This document shows positions 7,326 through 17,586 of a DNA stretch of 64,000 nt, piece after piece. This stretch comes from Allobosea sp. (GTDB lineage Bacteria; Pseudomonadota; Alphaproteobacteria; Rhizobiales; Kaistiaceae). Made by a program: the position numbers and the translations under genes. Location: assembly GCA_017307955.1 (NCBI GenBank), contig JAFKFV010000018.1, positions 186,001 through 250,000 on the forward strand, in the 5' to 3' direction. The notes beneath the pieces are model-generated. The model was not told the DNA's origin and did not search any database. It was given only the letters and a program-made list of their open reading frames with translations. Positions within the stretch are counted from its first letter, which is position 1; the number at the start of each line of letters is the position of its first letter.

Positions 7326-9053
7326 ATGAATTCATCACATATTGCCGCTGGCGACCCGCCTGGCGGGCTTGAGACTCGTTCGTCCCTGCGTTCTTCGACA
7401 GCAGTTGACCCCGCTCAATTTGACAGGATGTTCAAGAACCGACTGCGCCTCGTCGGCCTGGCCTTCCTGCTGATGTTCTTCGTGATTATTTCAAGGCTTC
7501 TTCTACTCGGCATTCTGCCACGCGTTGAAAATGCCGTTGAGCCTGTTTCGCCTTCGCTCGCTCTGAAGCGGCCGACGATCGTCGATCGCAATGGCGAGAT
7601 TGTTGCGACCGACGTGCCCTCTCAGTCGGCCTTCATGGACTCCCGCAAGCTATTGGATATCGATGAAGCGATCGAGTTGCTGCGAACAGTCCTGCCCGAC
7701 ATAAACTATGGTGAACTCGAAGAACGGCTATCGAAACGAAAGGGGTTCGTTTGGGTGAAGCGGGAACTGTCACCCGAGGCGGCCCGCTCGATCAAGGACC
7801 TCGGAATTCCGGGGCTTAGCTTCTACTCTGAGAACAAGCGGCTCTACCCTGGCGGCAATTTAGCCTCCCATGTCATCGGGCTCGTGGATTCTGACAATCG
7901 AGGCATCGCCGGAATCGAGAAGTATGCCGACGGCCTACGCTCCTCCAAATCATCCGGGCCCGGCCAGACACCCGCAACGCAACAGCCCATCCAACTCACG
8001 CTCGACATGCGCGTTCAGTTTGCGGTGCGTGACGAGATCTCAAAGGCTATCGAGAAGTTCAAGGCTAAGGGGGGCGCCGGATTGGTCATGGACGTCACCA
8101 GCGGTGAGATACTGGCGCTTGTCTCCCTACCCGATTTTGATCCGGGCGTTCCGAGTGAAGCGCAAGGTGAAGAGCGGATCAACCGGATCAATGTCGGCGT
8201 CTATGAGATGGGTTCGACATTCAAAGCGCTGACGACAGCCATGGCCCTCGATTCTGGCCGATTTACCATTGATTCGCTCCACGATGCCCGGGCGCCGCTG
8301 GTCTTCGGCAGGTTTAGAATTCGAGATTTTCAAGGAAAAGGGCGGTGGCTCACGACCGCGGAAGCCTTCATCTACTCGTCGAATATATCAATGGCCAGAA
8401 TGGCCATGAGCGTCGGCATTGAAGCTCACAAGGCGTTCCTGCAAAAAATGGGACAGTTTATGAGGCTCAAAACGGAGTTGCCGGAGAGTGCCCAACCGAT
8501 AATCCCAACAAATTGGAGCGAGGTGACCACGGCCACGATTGCGTTTGGTCATGGGATGGCTGTCGCGCCGCTGCAGGCGGCGATGGCCGTGGCGGGCCTC
8601 GTGAATGGGGGAACGCTGATTGCGCCGACCTTCATCAAGGGAACCAATGTCGAACAGCGTGTTCTTGGCCGAGACTTAGTGAAGCCGGCGACGAGTGAGG
8701 CGCTGCGATACCTGATGCGTCTCAACGCCGAAAAAGGATCGGCTAAGAATGCGGCGATCGACGGCTACGATGTGGGCGGAAAGACAGGCAGCGCTGAGAA
8801 AGTTATAAACGGCCGTTATGCAGAGGGGCGCCTTCTCACGTCGTTTATGGGTGTAGTGCCAATCAGCCAGCCTAAGTACCTATTTCTGACGATGCTGGAT
8901 GAGCCGCAAGCACTGCCGGAAACGTCCGGCTACGCTACATCCGGTTGGAATGCGGTGCCCACCACGCGAACAATCATGATGAGAACGCTGCCGCTTCTAG
9001 GCGTGCAGTCCAATCGTCTTCCAGGCGAAGCGGCAACAAAGACCGCAAATTAA
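7326..9053 (+). CDS. FtsI/PBP3-like penicillin-binding transpeptidase
   Basis: This 575-aa class B penicillin-binding protein cross-links septal peptidoglycan in its family. It has a short cytoplasmic start, one membrane anchor (about 41-64), a pedestal domain from about 80, and a transpeptidase domain with all three active-site motifs: STFK (Ser297), SSN (351-353) and KTG (486-488). Length and layout match FtsI, so it looks functional. It stands alone, with no mraZ-ftsL or mur genes around it, and lies between a copper ATPase/MFS pair and a YafK-like gene. It is therefore an accessory copy, perhaps one that tolerates copper or beta-lactams. Its physiological role is inference. Confidence 0.9.
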   Translation: MNSSHIAAGDPPGGLETRSSLRSSTAVDPAQFDRMFKNRLRLVGLAFLLMFFVIISRLLLLGILPRVENAVEPVSPSLALKRPTIVDRNGEIVATDVPSQSAFMDSRKLLDIDEAIELLRTVLPDINYGELEERLSKRKGFVWVKRELSPEAARSIKDLGIPGLSFYSENKRLYPGGNLASHVIGLVDSDNRGIAGIEKYADGLRSSKSSGPGQTPATQQPIQLTLDMRVQFAVRDEISKAIEKFKAKGGAGLVMDVTSGEILALVSLPDFDPGVPSEAQGEERINRINVGVYEMGSTFKALTTAMALDSGRFTIDSLHDARAPLVFGRFRIRDFQGKGRWLTTAEAFIYSSNISMARMAMSVGIEAHKAFLQKMGQFMRLKTELPESAQPIIPTNWSEVTTATIAFGHGMAVAPLQAAMAVAGLVNGGTLIAPTFIKGTNVEQRVLGRDLVKPATSEALRYLMRLNAEKGSAKNAAIDGYDVGGKTGSAEKVINGRYAEGRLLTSFMGVVPISQPKYLFLTMLDEPQALPETSGYATSGWNAVPTTRTIMMRTLPLLGVQSNRLPGEAATKTAN

Positions 9054-9374
9054 CCGCCGATCCACTAAACTCCAAGGCCCGACCACGGCTCCTGCAACGA
9101 GCTTTGGTTGGGCGCTTGATATCGACCAACTCGTTGTATCCCTCGGTCGCCGGAATGGATTTCACTCCAGACATAAATCCTGTGAGTATTCAACGTGGAG
9201 ATTGTCGTAGCGTTTTGTCCGGTACACGCCCTGCATACGATCCATTGAACGACGAACATACCCATCGTGGAAAGGCTGCCAGACCAGTGTCGCGTCAATC
9301 CATTGTTGATCGCCACTTCCTCCGGATGGAGGTCTCGGTACAAATCCCTTAGCGCGAGTACCGGTTTGCGATTG
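9054..9374. other. Gene-free gap between convergent genes
   Basis: The 320 bases between the FtsI-like stop and the YafK-like stop contain only short frames without a ribosome site or recognisable domain. I see no clear hairpin terminator. It may be the remains of a lost gene. Confidence 0.4.
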
Positions 9375-10412
9375 CTACTGCTGCGACGAGGTTGCAGTGT
9401 TCGCGATGCCTGCCAAGCCAGGACGGTAGGGATCCGCGAGCGCCGCTCCAGGACGGCTCACTTGCGCGCCATCCGACGTCAACTTCGAGAGACGCATAGG
9501 ACCGGACGATTTGAGGACATCTCGGAACCTCCAATTCATCCCACCATCAGCATAGGCCATAGGAATATCAGGACTCAGCGCGACGAGTTCGGCTACTTGA
9601 GCTTGATCCAACGCGCGTTTTTGGGCGACCTTCGCGGCGACAGACGGATCGACGTCGTAGGCGGGACAAGGCGCTAGCGGCTCAAATGTCGCCCCCTGAT
9701 TCCTCACCGTGGCTCCAAAGACATATTTTCGCCCACAGGCGGTGACGCGGGGAGGCTGCCTCGTCAGGTCGAACTGGTCGGCGCCCTCCTTGAGATTCAG
9801 CCAAAAATCCATATTCGGATCTTCCCGATGGGCCGCTAGGTTCCGCGCGGTCATCCGGAACGGCAAGGATTGGACCTGGAAATCCGTCTGCCCGCCGGCG
9901 AAGGCGTCCCGCGCAAGAGCATAGATTTCCGCGACGCCACTATCGGTCAGGGCGAAGCAACCCGACGACGTGCACGCGCCATGAACCATCAGGGCGGCAC
10001 CCTCGTAACCGAGGGCCTTTTCGAGTTGGTTGGGGAAACCGAGATTGAATGACAAATAGTATTGCGATTGCGGGTTCATGAGCGCTGGCGTCACGCGATA
10101 GAACCCCTCCGGTGCCTGTCGATCACCCTCACGCTTCTTGGGACCAAGCTTTCCTGACCACCGGCATATAGGGTAGGTTTTAAGAAGCGCATATTGGCCG
10201 CTGCGGTTGCGCTTCCAAACCTCAAGCTCACTCTCCTGCTTATAGATCCTGATGAAAATCGGATCGGATGCCTTCATGCCCATATCGTTCATGTTGGCGA
10301 CGAGCTTAGCCGGGAGAGGTTGGACACTGCGGGTGTCGAGATCAGCTGTCGTGCACCCGGCAAGGCCAAGCGCGAAAGCTGCCACAACGAACAACAAGCG
10401 AAACCGAGCCAT
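9375..10412 (-). CDS. YafK/DpaA-like YkuD-domain lipoprotein, copy 1
   Basis: This 345-aa protein starts with a lipoprotein signal (LLFVVAAFALGLAGC, Cys about 19). The YkuD domain spans roughly residues 50-190 and carries the catalytic pattern MVHGACTSSGCFAL, with the His and the nucleophilic Cys. This GCFAL form is that of E. coli YafK (DpaA), an enzyme that detaches Braun's lipoprotein from peptidoglycan, rather than of ordinary L,D-transpeptidases. The C-terminal third (about 190-345) exceeds the E. coli protein's length and is of unknown role. A close paralogue is encoded at 19244. Activity as LD-endopeptidase or transpeptidase is inferred. Confidence 0.85.
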   Translation of the reverse strand: MARFRLLFVVAAFALGLAGCTTADLDTRSVQPLPAKLVANMNDMGMKASDPIFIRIYKQESELEVWKRNRSGQYALLKTYPICRWSGKLGPKKREGDRQAPEGFYRVTPALMNPQSQYYLSFNLGFPNQLEKALGYEGAALMVHGACTSSGCFALTDSGVAEIYALARDAFAGGQTDFQVQSLPFRMTARNLAAHREDPNMDFWLNLKEGADQFDLTRQPPRVTACGRKYVFGATVRNQGATFEPLAPCPAYDVDPSVAAKVAQKRALDQAQVAELVALSPDIPMAYADGGMNWRFRDVLKSSGPMRLSKLTSDGAQVSRPGAALADPYRPGLAGIANTATSSQQ

Positions 10413-10481
10413 ATTGGCCTTTCGAACGGGCGCCGCCTTGGTGTCATGCGGCCGCTATCACAGAACGGGAGCGTTTGCCGG

Positions 10482-10910
10482 TCAGGAGCCAACGGCAAGC
10501 AGAACGGAATTCCCAATTAAAGAGCGGCCTTTGCGCCAGCGAACGGTGGTTGCAATGCTCATCAAGAGTACTCCGCCCACCGCAAAGTAAATCCGTACCG
10601 GCTCAAGATACGTGAGAAGTGTGCTTGCCCCAAACAAAGCGAGTAATAGTTTGTTGCAGATCGGGCATGCAATGCCAACGTAGTTGACGATCCCGCCAAC
10701 GCTGGCAAGCTTGACCGCGCAGGCTGGAACAGGAATCGAGATATAGACCCCCAGCAGTATGGCCTGCAACGCGAGCAATCCAATCTCGAACCCGCTGGTT
10801 GGCGTCATCCGAATGAAGAACGGATTTTGCCAAAGAGCCGCAACCGTACCAAGAAAAACGAAGGAGCCAACGGCAATAAGCACTCCTTTGGCAACAGATC
10901 CCAACGTCAT
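10482..10910 (-). CDS. Four-helix membrane protein with CPIC motif, copper-inducible
   Basis: This 142-aa protein shows about four hydrophobic segments (VAKGVLIAVGSFVFLGTVA; FEIGLLALQAILLGVYISI; LLLALFGASTLL; IYFAVGGVLLMSIAT). Between helices 2 and 3 it has Cys-containing stretches: PVPACAVKL and IACPICNKLL, a CxxC that could bind metal or act in thiol redox. I do not recognise the family. A CueR-type promoter lies about 40 bases upstream on the same strand, so it is probably induced by copper or silver. Confidence 0.7.
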   Translation of the reverse strand: MTLGSVAKGVLIAVGSFVFLGTVAALWQNPFFIRMTPTSGFEIGLLALQAILLGVYISIPVPACAVKLASVGGIVNYVGIACPICNKLLLALFGASTLLTYLEPVRIYFAVGGVLLMSIATTVRWRKGRSLIGNSVLLAVGS

Positions 10911-10939
10911 GGTTTATCCTTCGGAAAAGACCCCGACTC

Positions 10940-10970
10940 CGCGTACCACCTTCCATAGTAGGAAGGTCAA
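10940..10970 (-). promoter_or_regulatory. CueR-type copper promoter
   Basis: Read on the minus strand, TTGACC (10970-10965) is followed by ACCTTCC-TACTAT-GGAAGGT (10967-10948) with perfect 7-base arms. The -35 box, the dyad and a 19-base spacer to TACGCG at about 10945-10940 reproduce the geometry of CueR-controlled promoters. It reads into the gene starting at 10910. The dyad centre is 6 bases here and 7 at 1417-1447. No cueR gene is in the window. Confidence 0.7.
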
Positions 10971-11184
10971 GAGGCTTTTGGTAACTGCCGCATGACGACC
11001 GCTCGAATGCCCTGCGGCCGCCGCTCTGCTGGCGAATGACAAGGAATTAAGAGACATTAAGCTGCGAGACCTGACATTACGCTCTTAAGCTGTAGAAGAA
11101 TAACCATATGTCGCGTCATAACTATCGCGGCAGTTTGCGCATCCGGACTGTCTGCAAGAGCGTCGTGCCAGTAAATTCGGGCAC

Positions 11185-11355
11185 ACGTCGAGCTGAAGCC
11201 TGCAGACGAGCCGGGCGAAAGTCAGACCAAGGATGGTGAGCCCGAGCGACAGATGCACTGTCAACCAGGGCGGTCATCATGGTGACCCCACCAACACGGG
11301 AAAAGCCGATCGATAGCTGCGACGCCACGATCAGAGCCGGTGGAGGACACAATTC
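11185..11355 (-). pseudogene. Decayed cytochrome b561 remnant
   Basis: In one minus-strand frame the translation holds a VLHRL piece (compare the family's VLHWL), three stop codons, then WLTVHLSLGLTILGLTFARL, which matches the second haem-binding helix of cytochrome b561 (compare HSSLGIAILAIVFVRIGW at 1513-2178). The end of the gene is missing. It sits just downstream of the multicopper oxidase/ATPase pair, the place held by an intact cytochrome b561 in the first copper module. The call rests on one helix and its spacing to the first. Confidence 0.5.
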
Positions 11356-11491
11356 CGAAAGGCGCAGCCTGGTGCCGACCTTGTGGACGTGGGTTTCCGC
11401 AAGGATCTTCCGGGCTAGCCTTCCTTCATGCCTCATGCTTCCATCGGACCCTACCGATACCGCGCACGCGCAAGTCTAGTGACCTAAGAAA

Positions 11492-13036
11492 TCAGGCTCG
11501 CACGTCGACGATGCCCATCATCCCGAGTTGCTCGTGTTCTAGGATATGGCAGTGATACATGCGCGGGCCGGGCCGATCTTGCCGCAGCAGGATCCGAACG
11601 GTCTCGCCGCGCGCGAGGTTCACCGTGTCCTTCCACGCCCTGAAGGGCGGTTTTGCGACCTTGCCGTCCCGCTCGGTCTCGACCAGTTGGAACTGCGTGC
11701 CGTGGACATGGAACGGATGGTCCATGTCGGCCTGATTGACGAGTTCCCAGAGTTCGACCTCGCCGGTCTTCGAGACGACGTCGACGCGGTTCATGTCGAA
11801 CGAAACGCCGTTGATCAGGAAGCCCATCTCCATGCCGCCCGCCGCCATCGCCATGGTCTCGCTGAAGACGAAGCGCCGGCTCACCGACGCCGCGCCGAGG
11901 TCGGCGATCGGCCGGAGCGTCGCGGGCAGCGGCGGAACCGGCTCGGCGTTCGTCTTCGATATCGCGATCGTCAGGAGTTCGATGCCAGCATCCTTGGGCC
12001 GTCCCGGACCCATCCAGCCGCGATCGTAATCAAGCGTGCGAAGCGTGGCGGTACCGGGCTTGTCGAACGCGACGATGACTTCCATCCGTTCTGCCGGACC
12101 GAGAAGGATGTCCTTGACGCCCGGCACAGGCGCTTCCAGCAGGCCCCCATCGGTACCGACAATGGTCATCGGTGCGTCGCCGAAGGCGAGACGCAGGTAG
12201 CGCGCATTGGTCGCGTTGAACAGCCGGAACCGCCGCTGCGTGCCGGCCGGAACGGTCAGGACCGGGTTCTTCTGGCCGTTGACCAGCACGTGATCGCCGA
12301 CGCGGCCATTCATCGCGTCGACCATGGTGTTCTCCGGCATCGTGCCGTCGGCCGCGAGACGCAAATCGGTGAAGAACAGGAGCGTGTCGCCGTAAGCCGC
12401 CGGGATCGGGTCCAGCTTCGGCTTGACGAGGAAGGCGCCGGCGAGCCCGCGATAGACCTGCTCCGCCGTCTTCGCGTGCGGGTGCGGATGATACCAATAG
12501 GAGCCGGCGCTCCCCTCGGGCAGATCGAAGCTGTAAGTCCGGTCGTCGCCGGCCGCGACCGGGTCCATCGGGTTGCCGTCCTGGTCGGCTGGGACCGGCA
12601 TGCCGTGCCAGTGGATGGTGCTCTCCTGGCCGGAAAGCCGGTTGGCGAGGGTGATCTTGACCCGCTCGCCTTCCGTCACTTCGATCAGCGGTCCGGGACT
12701 GTCGCCATTATAGCCGAGGATCGGCGTATCGAGCCCCTCCGCGATGCGCGCGATTGCAGGCTCGGCGGTGAGCGTCGCCTCGAAGAGGCCCGGCTCGGCC
12801 GCCCGGTTGACGAGCCGCTGCAGGTCACGCAGCGGCGCGCCCTCCGGCAGGACAGGGAGGCTGCCGGGCATCGCCATCGTGTCATGACCGGCGTGCATGC
12901 CGCCCATTCCCTCCATTCCCTCCATTCCGTCCATTCCGTCCATTCCGTCCATTCCGTCCATCTTCATCTGGGCCATGGCCCGGCCGCCTGCGAGAAGCGT
13001 CGCCGTGCCGGCAAGAAGGAAACTGCGTCGGTTCAT
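11492..13036 (-). CDS. Multicopper oxidase, Tat-exported, Met-repeat N-terminus
   Basis: This 514-aa periplasmic oxidase probably turns Cu(I) into less toxic Cu(II). The start at 13036 has GGAGAGGG at good spacing and gives a Tat signal (MNRRSFLLAGTATLLAGG). Residues about 24-50 are an MDG/MEG tandem repeat followed by HAGHDTMAM. Copper sites are complete: IHWHGMPVPADQDG, YWYHPHPHAKT, HPFHVHGTQF and MYHCHILEHEQLGMM. It lies 17 bases after the copper ATPase gene, so both are probably driven by the CsoR-controlled promoter. It belongs near CueO and small CopA laccases; the metal-rich loop seen in CueO is less marked. Confidence 0.92.
   Translation of the reverse strand: MNRRSFLLAGTATLLAGGRAMAQMKMDGMDGMDGMDGMEGMEGMGGMHAGHDTMAMPGSLPVLPEGAPLRDLQRLVNRAAEPGLFEATLTAEPAIARIAEGLDTPILGYNGDSPGPLIEVTEGERVKITLANRLSGQESTIHWHGMPVPADQDGNPMDPVAAGDDRTYSFDLPEGSAGSYWYHPHPHAKTAEQVYRGLAGAFLVKPKLDPIPAAYGDTLLFFTDLRLAADGTMPENTMVDAMNGRVGDHVLVNGQKNPVLTVPAGTQRRFRLFNATNARYLRLAFGDAPMTIVGTDGGLLEAPVPGVKDILLGPAERMEVIVAFDKPGTATLRTLDYDRGWMGPGRPKDAGIELLTIAISKTNAEPVPPLPATLRPIADLGAASVSRRFVFSETMAMAAGGMEMGFLINGVSFDMNRVDVVSKTGEVELWELVNQADMDHPFHVHGTQFQLVETERDGKVAKPPFRAWKDTVNLARGETVRILLRQDRPGPRMYHCHILEHEQLGMMGIVDVRA
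12905..12958 (-). repeat. 9-bp tandem repeat encoding MDG/MEG
   Basis: Six 9-base units (CATTCCGTC or CATTCCCTC on the plus strand) run head to tail. Four units are identical and two differ by one base. On the coding strand each gives Met-Asp-Gly or Met-Glu-Gly in the mature N-terminus of the multicopper oxidase. Such slippage-prone coding repeats change copy number easily. Confidence 0.9.
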
Positions 13037-13053
13037 GATGTCCCTCTCCGGGT

Positions 13054-15465
<2,412 letters not shown>

Positions 15466-15488
15466 GTTCGTCTCCTGTGCTCGCTGCG

Positions 15489-15505
15489 ATACCCAGGGTG
15501 GGTAT
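15489..15505. promoter_or_regulatory. CsoR operator 1
   Basis: ATACCCAGGGTGGGTAT has perfect 7-base inverted arms (ATACCCA/TGGGTAT) around GGG. G-tracts flanked by A/T are the known CsoR/RcnR operator form. It lies 24 bases upstream of the copA GTG. Confidence 0.8.
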
Positions 15506-15520
15506 ATCCATCCCTTGCGA

Positions 15521-15542
15521 TATATACCCAGATGGGGTATAT
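15521..15542. promoter_or_regulatory. CsoR operator 2, touching the csoR start
   Basis: TATATACCCAGATGGGGTATAT repeats the same half-sites with a 3-base centre and extended T/A ends. It overlaps the first candidate csoR start at 15541, so CsoR should block its own transcription. Confidence 0.8.
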
Positions 15543-15819
15543 GGCAAGCATGCAGCAAGAAACAAAAACCTCCTGCCTGAAGCGCCTCAACCGCATCGAA
15601 GGCCAGGTGCGCGGCCTCATCGGCATGGTCGATGACGATCGCTATTGCATCGACGTGGTCACCCAGATCTCGGCAGTCCGCGCCGCGCTGAAGCGCGTCG
15701 AGGAGGAGGTCCTCAAGGATCACGTCTCGCATTGCGTTGAACATGCGATAACGGCCGGCGACCCTGACGAGCAGCGGCAGAAGATCAACGAGCTCATGCT
15801 CGTGCTCGGCAAGATGTGA
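15541..15819 (+). CDS. csoR: CsoR family copper-sensing repressor
   Basis: This 92-aa all-helical repressor (DUF156) binds Cu(I) and leaves DNA. The family's Cys-His-Cys ligands are visible in DDRYCIDVVTQ and LKDHVSHCVEH, as is the DNA-binding start LKRLNRIEGQVRGL. In-frame ATGs lie at 15532, 15541 and 15550; 15541 is taken here, but 15550 (MQQETKTS) is equally plausible. It is divergent from copA with two operators between, and a YdcF gene follows 19 bases later on the same strand. Confidence 0.92.
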   Translation: MASMQQETKTSCLKRLNRIEGQVRGLIGMVDDDRYCIDVVTQISAVRAALKRVEEEVLKDHVSHCVEHAITAGDPDEQRQKINELMLVLGKM

Positions 15820-15838
15820 CGCCAGGGCGGGCCTCTGA

Positions 15839-16633
15839 ATGCTTTTCATCGTTTCGAAGCTCGTCCAATCCGCCCTGCTGCCGTCGAACATCGTCGCCTT
15901 GCTCGCCGCGCTCGGGCTTCTGGCTCTGATCCTGCGGCGTCGAGGCGTCGCCCTTGGATTCTTCAGCGTGTCGGCCGTGCTCCTGATCCTTGCCGGCTGG
16001 TCGCCGCTCGGACCGGCCCTCGTCATGCCGCTCGAGGATCGCTTCCCTGTCCCCGAACTGCCCTCCGCGGTTGCGGGCGTCGTCATGCTCGGCGGAGCCG
16101 TCGACACCCACATTGCCGGCGACCGCAACAGCGTCGCGCTCAACGACAATGCGGAACGCATTTTCGCGGTGGCCACTCTGGCGCGACGCTATCCCGAGGC
16201 GCGGATCGTTCTTTCCGGCGGCGCCGGCCATCTTCTCATCGGGCAGACACTGAGCGAATCCGAGATTGCGCGCCGCATGCTCGTCGATCTCGGCCTGCCG
16301 CCCGAGCGCATCGAGATGGAGGAGCGGTCGCGCACTACCTTCGAGAATGCGACGGAGAGCCTGACCGTCGCCAGGCCGAAATCCGGCGAAACCTGGCTCC
16401 TGGTCACCTCCGCCTACCACATGCCGCGCGCCGTCGCCTCGTTCCGTGCGGCCGATTTCCCGATCGTCCCCTACCCTGTCGATTTCCGTACGCGGCCGGC
16501 GGACCTCCGCCGTCCGGTCAACACGATCGCGGATGGCCTGACCTTGACGGATATCGCCGCGCACGAATGGCTCGGGCTCATCGCCTATCGGCTCTCGGGA
16601 CGGACACGGAGCATCCTGCCCGGACCCGAATAG
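15839..16633 (+). CDS. YdcF/ElyC family (DUF218) envelope protein, copy 2
   Basis: This 264-aa paralogue of the protein at 2159 keeps the same layout: two membrane helices (LVQSALLPSNIVALLAALGL and GVALGFFSVSAVLLILAGW) and the DUF218 motifs VVMLGGAVDTHI, EERSRTTFENATES and LLVTSAYHMPRA. It follows csoR after 19 bases with GGGCGGG before the ATG, so it should be copper-induced with csoR. Its role in envelope upkeep is taken from the family; the link with copper comes from its position here and next to the other copper ATPase. Confidence 0.88.
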   Translation: MLFIVSKLVQSALLPSNIVALLAALGLLALILRRRGVALGFFSVSAVLLILAGWSPLGPALVMPLEDRFPVPELPSAVAGVVMLGGAVDTHIAGDRNSVALNDNAERIFAVATLARRYPEARIVLSGGAGHLLIGQTLSESEIARRMLVDLGLPPERIEMEERSRTTFENATESLTVARPKSGETWLLVTSAYHMPRAVASFRAADFPIVPYPVDFRTRPADLRRPVNTIADGLTLTDIAAHEWLGLIAYRLSGRTRSILPGPE

Positions 16634-16676
16634 ACATTTCGACCTACGCTTCCGGCTCCCGCAGCGTCGGAATGCG

Positions 16677-17246
16677 TCAGCGCGGCGGGCGCAGCCCATC
16701 CAGGGTGACCGCGACAAGCCGGCGGACCGCGGCCTTGGATGGCAGGCTGGCGGCCGCCGTCAGGGCATGAAGACAGTAGCTCGCAAGCTCGTCCGGCGCG
16801 ACATCGTTCCGGAGGTCGCCGGTCTTGGCGCCCTCGGCCAGCAGGTCTCGAATGAACCCCTTGAGGTGCTGCCGCGCTCGGGCGACGTGCTCGCCTCGAT
16901 GCAGGAGCGCCGCGAGTTCGGTGCCGTGATGCTCGTGGGAAATGTGCGCATAAGCCTCGAGCACGGCTTGGAGCCGCTCGCCGGCGCCGCCAGCTCGATC
17001 CCGGACTTCGGCGAGTTGTTCGAGGTGGCTGGCGACCTGACGTTCATGCCACGCGACCAGGATCGCCTCGACGTCCGGGAAGTATTTGTACAGCGTCGCG
17101 CGACCGATGCCGGTCGCCTCGGCGATCTGCGACATCGTCACCGACGCCAGCCCGTGCTCGGCCGCCAGCGCCGCCGTAGTGTCCAGGGTCGCGTCACGCA
17201 CCGCGCGGCGGTGCGCCCCGATCGTCTCGTTCCACAGCTTCGGCAT
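16677..17246 (-). CDS. TetR/AcrR family repressor
   Basis: This 189-aa regulator has a TetR helix-turn-helix near the N-terminus (about 31-58: SVTMSQIAEATGIGRATLYK, then YFPDVEAIL) and a variable ligand domain with HISHEHHGTE, a His cluster that might sense a metal. It is divergent from the gene pair at 17374-18113, with a clear palindrome between. It most likely represses that pair and itself; the ligand is unknown. Confidence 0.88.
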   Translation of the reverse strand: MPKLWNETIGAHRRAVRDATLDTTAALAAEHGLASVTMSQIAEATGIGRATLYKYFPDVEAILVAWHERQVASHLEQLAEVRDRAGGAGERLQAVLEAYAHISHEHHGTELAALLHRGEHVARARQHLKGFIRDLLAEGAKTGDLRNDVAPDELASYCLHALTAAASLPSKAAVRRLVAVTLDGLRPPR

Positions 17247-17302
17247 CGCTGCACTATACCCGACGCGACGATCATGTCGAGATGTGAGACATCATGACTT
17301 GA

Positions 17303-17323
17303 TATAGACAGACTGTCTCTATA
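17303..17323. promoter_or_regulatory. Palindromic operator for the TetR regulator
   Basis: The core AGACAG-A-CTGTCT (17306-17318) is a perfect inverted repeat inside a longer TATAGACAG...CTGTCTCTATA. It lies between the divergent tetR start (17246) and the 17374 gene, where a TetR site is expected. Confidence 0.65.
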
Positions 17324-17373
17324 AATTGTCCGTGATGAAAGCCCGACAACCGCTCGTGATCGAGGAGACGCAC

Positions 17374-17586
17374 GTGGCCGACCCGGCCCCCGATACCGCC
17401 GAGGACACCGGCACACCGCGCTGGGTGAAGGTGTCCGGGACCATCGTCATCGTTTTGGCCCTGCTGATGATCGTCATGCTGCTCTCCGGCCACGGGCCTG
17501 GTCGTCACATGCCTGGCGGTCACTTACCGCCCTCGAGCGCGACAGAAGGCACAGCCGGGGACCACACGCCCGGGGGCGGCCTGTGA
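17374..17586 (+). CDS. Small single-helix membrane protein, His/Gly/Pro tail
   Basis: This 70-aa protein is best started at GTG 17374, which has GAGGAG six bases upstream; longer in-frame starts at 17335, 17332 and 17326 lack this. It reads TGTPRWVKVSGTIVIVLALL (helix about 15-38), then GHGPGRHMPGGHLPP and a polar tail. Similar short proteins occur in Actinobacteria next to a gene like the one downstream, as I recall them, so the pair may have come by transfer. The stop overlaps the next start. Function unknown. Confidence 0.6.
   Translation: MADPAPDTAEDTGTPRWVKVSGTIVIVLALLMIVMLLSGHGPGRHMPGGHLPPSSATEGTAGDHTPGGGL

Noticed and set aside
9065..9343. A 92-codon minus-strand frame as a transposase or integrase remnant
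   Set aside because: I could not match it to any recombinase motif, and no terminal repeats flank it.
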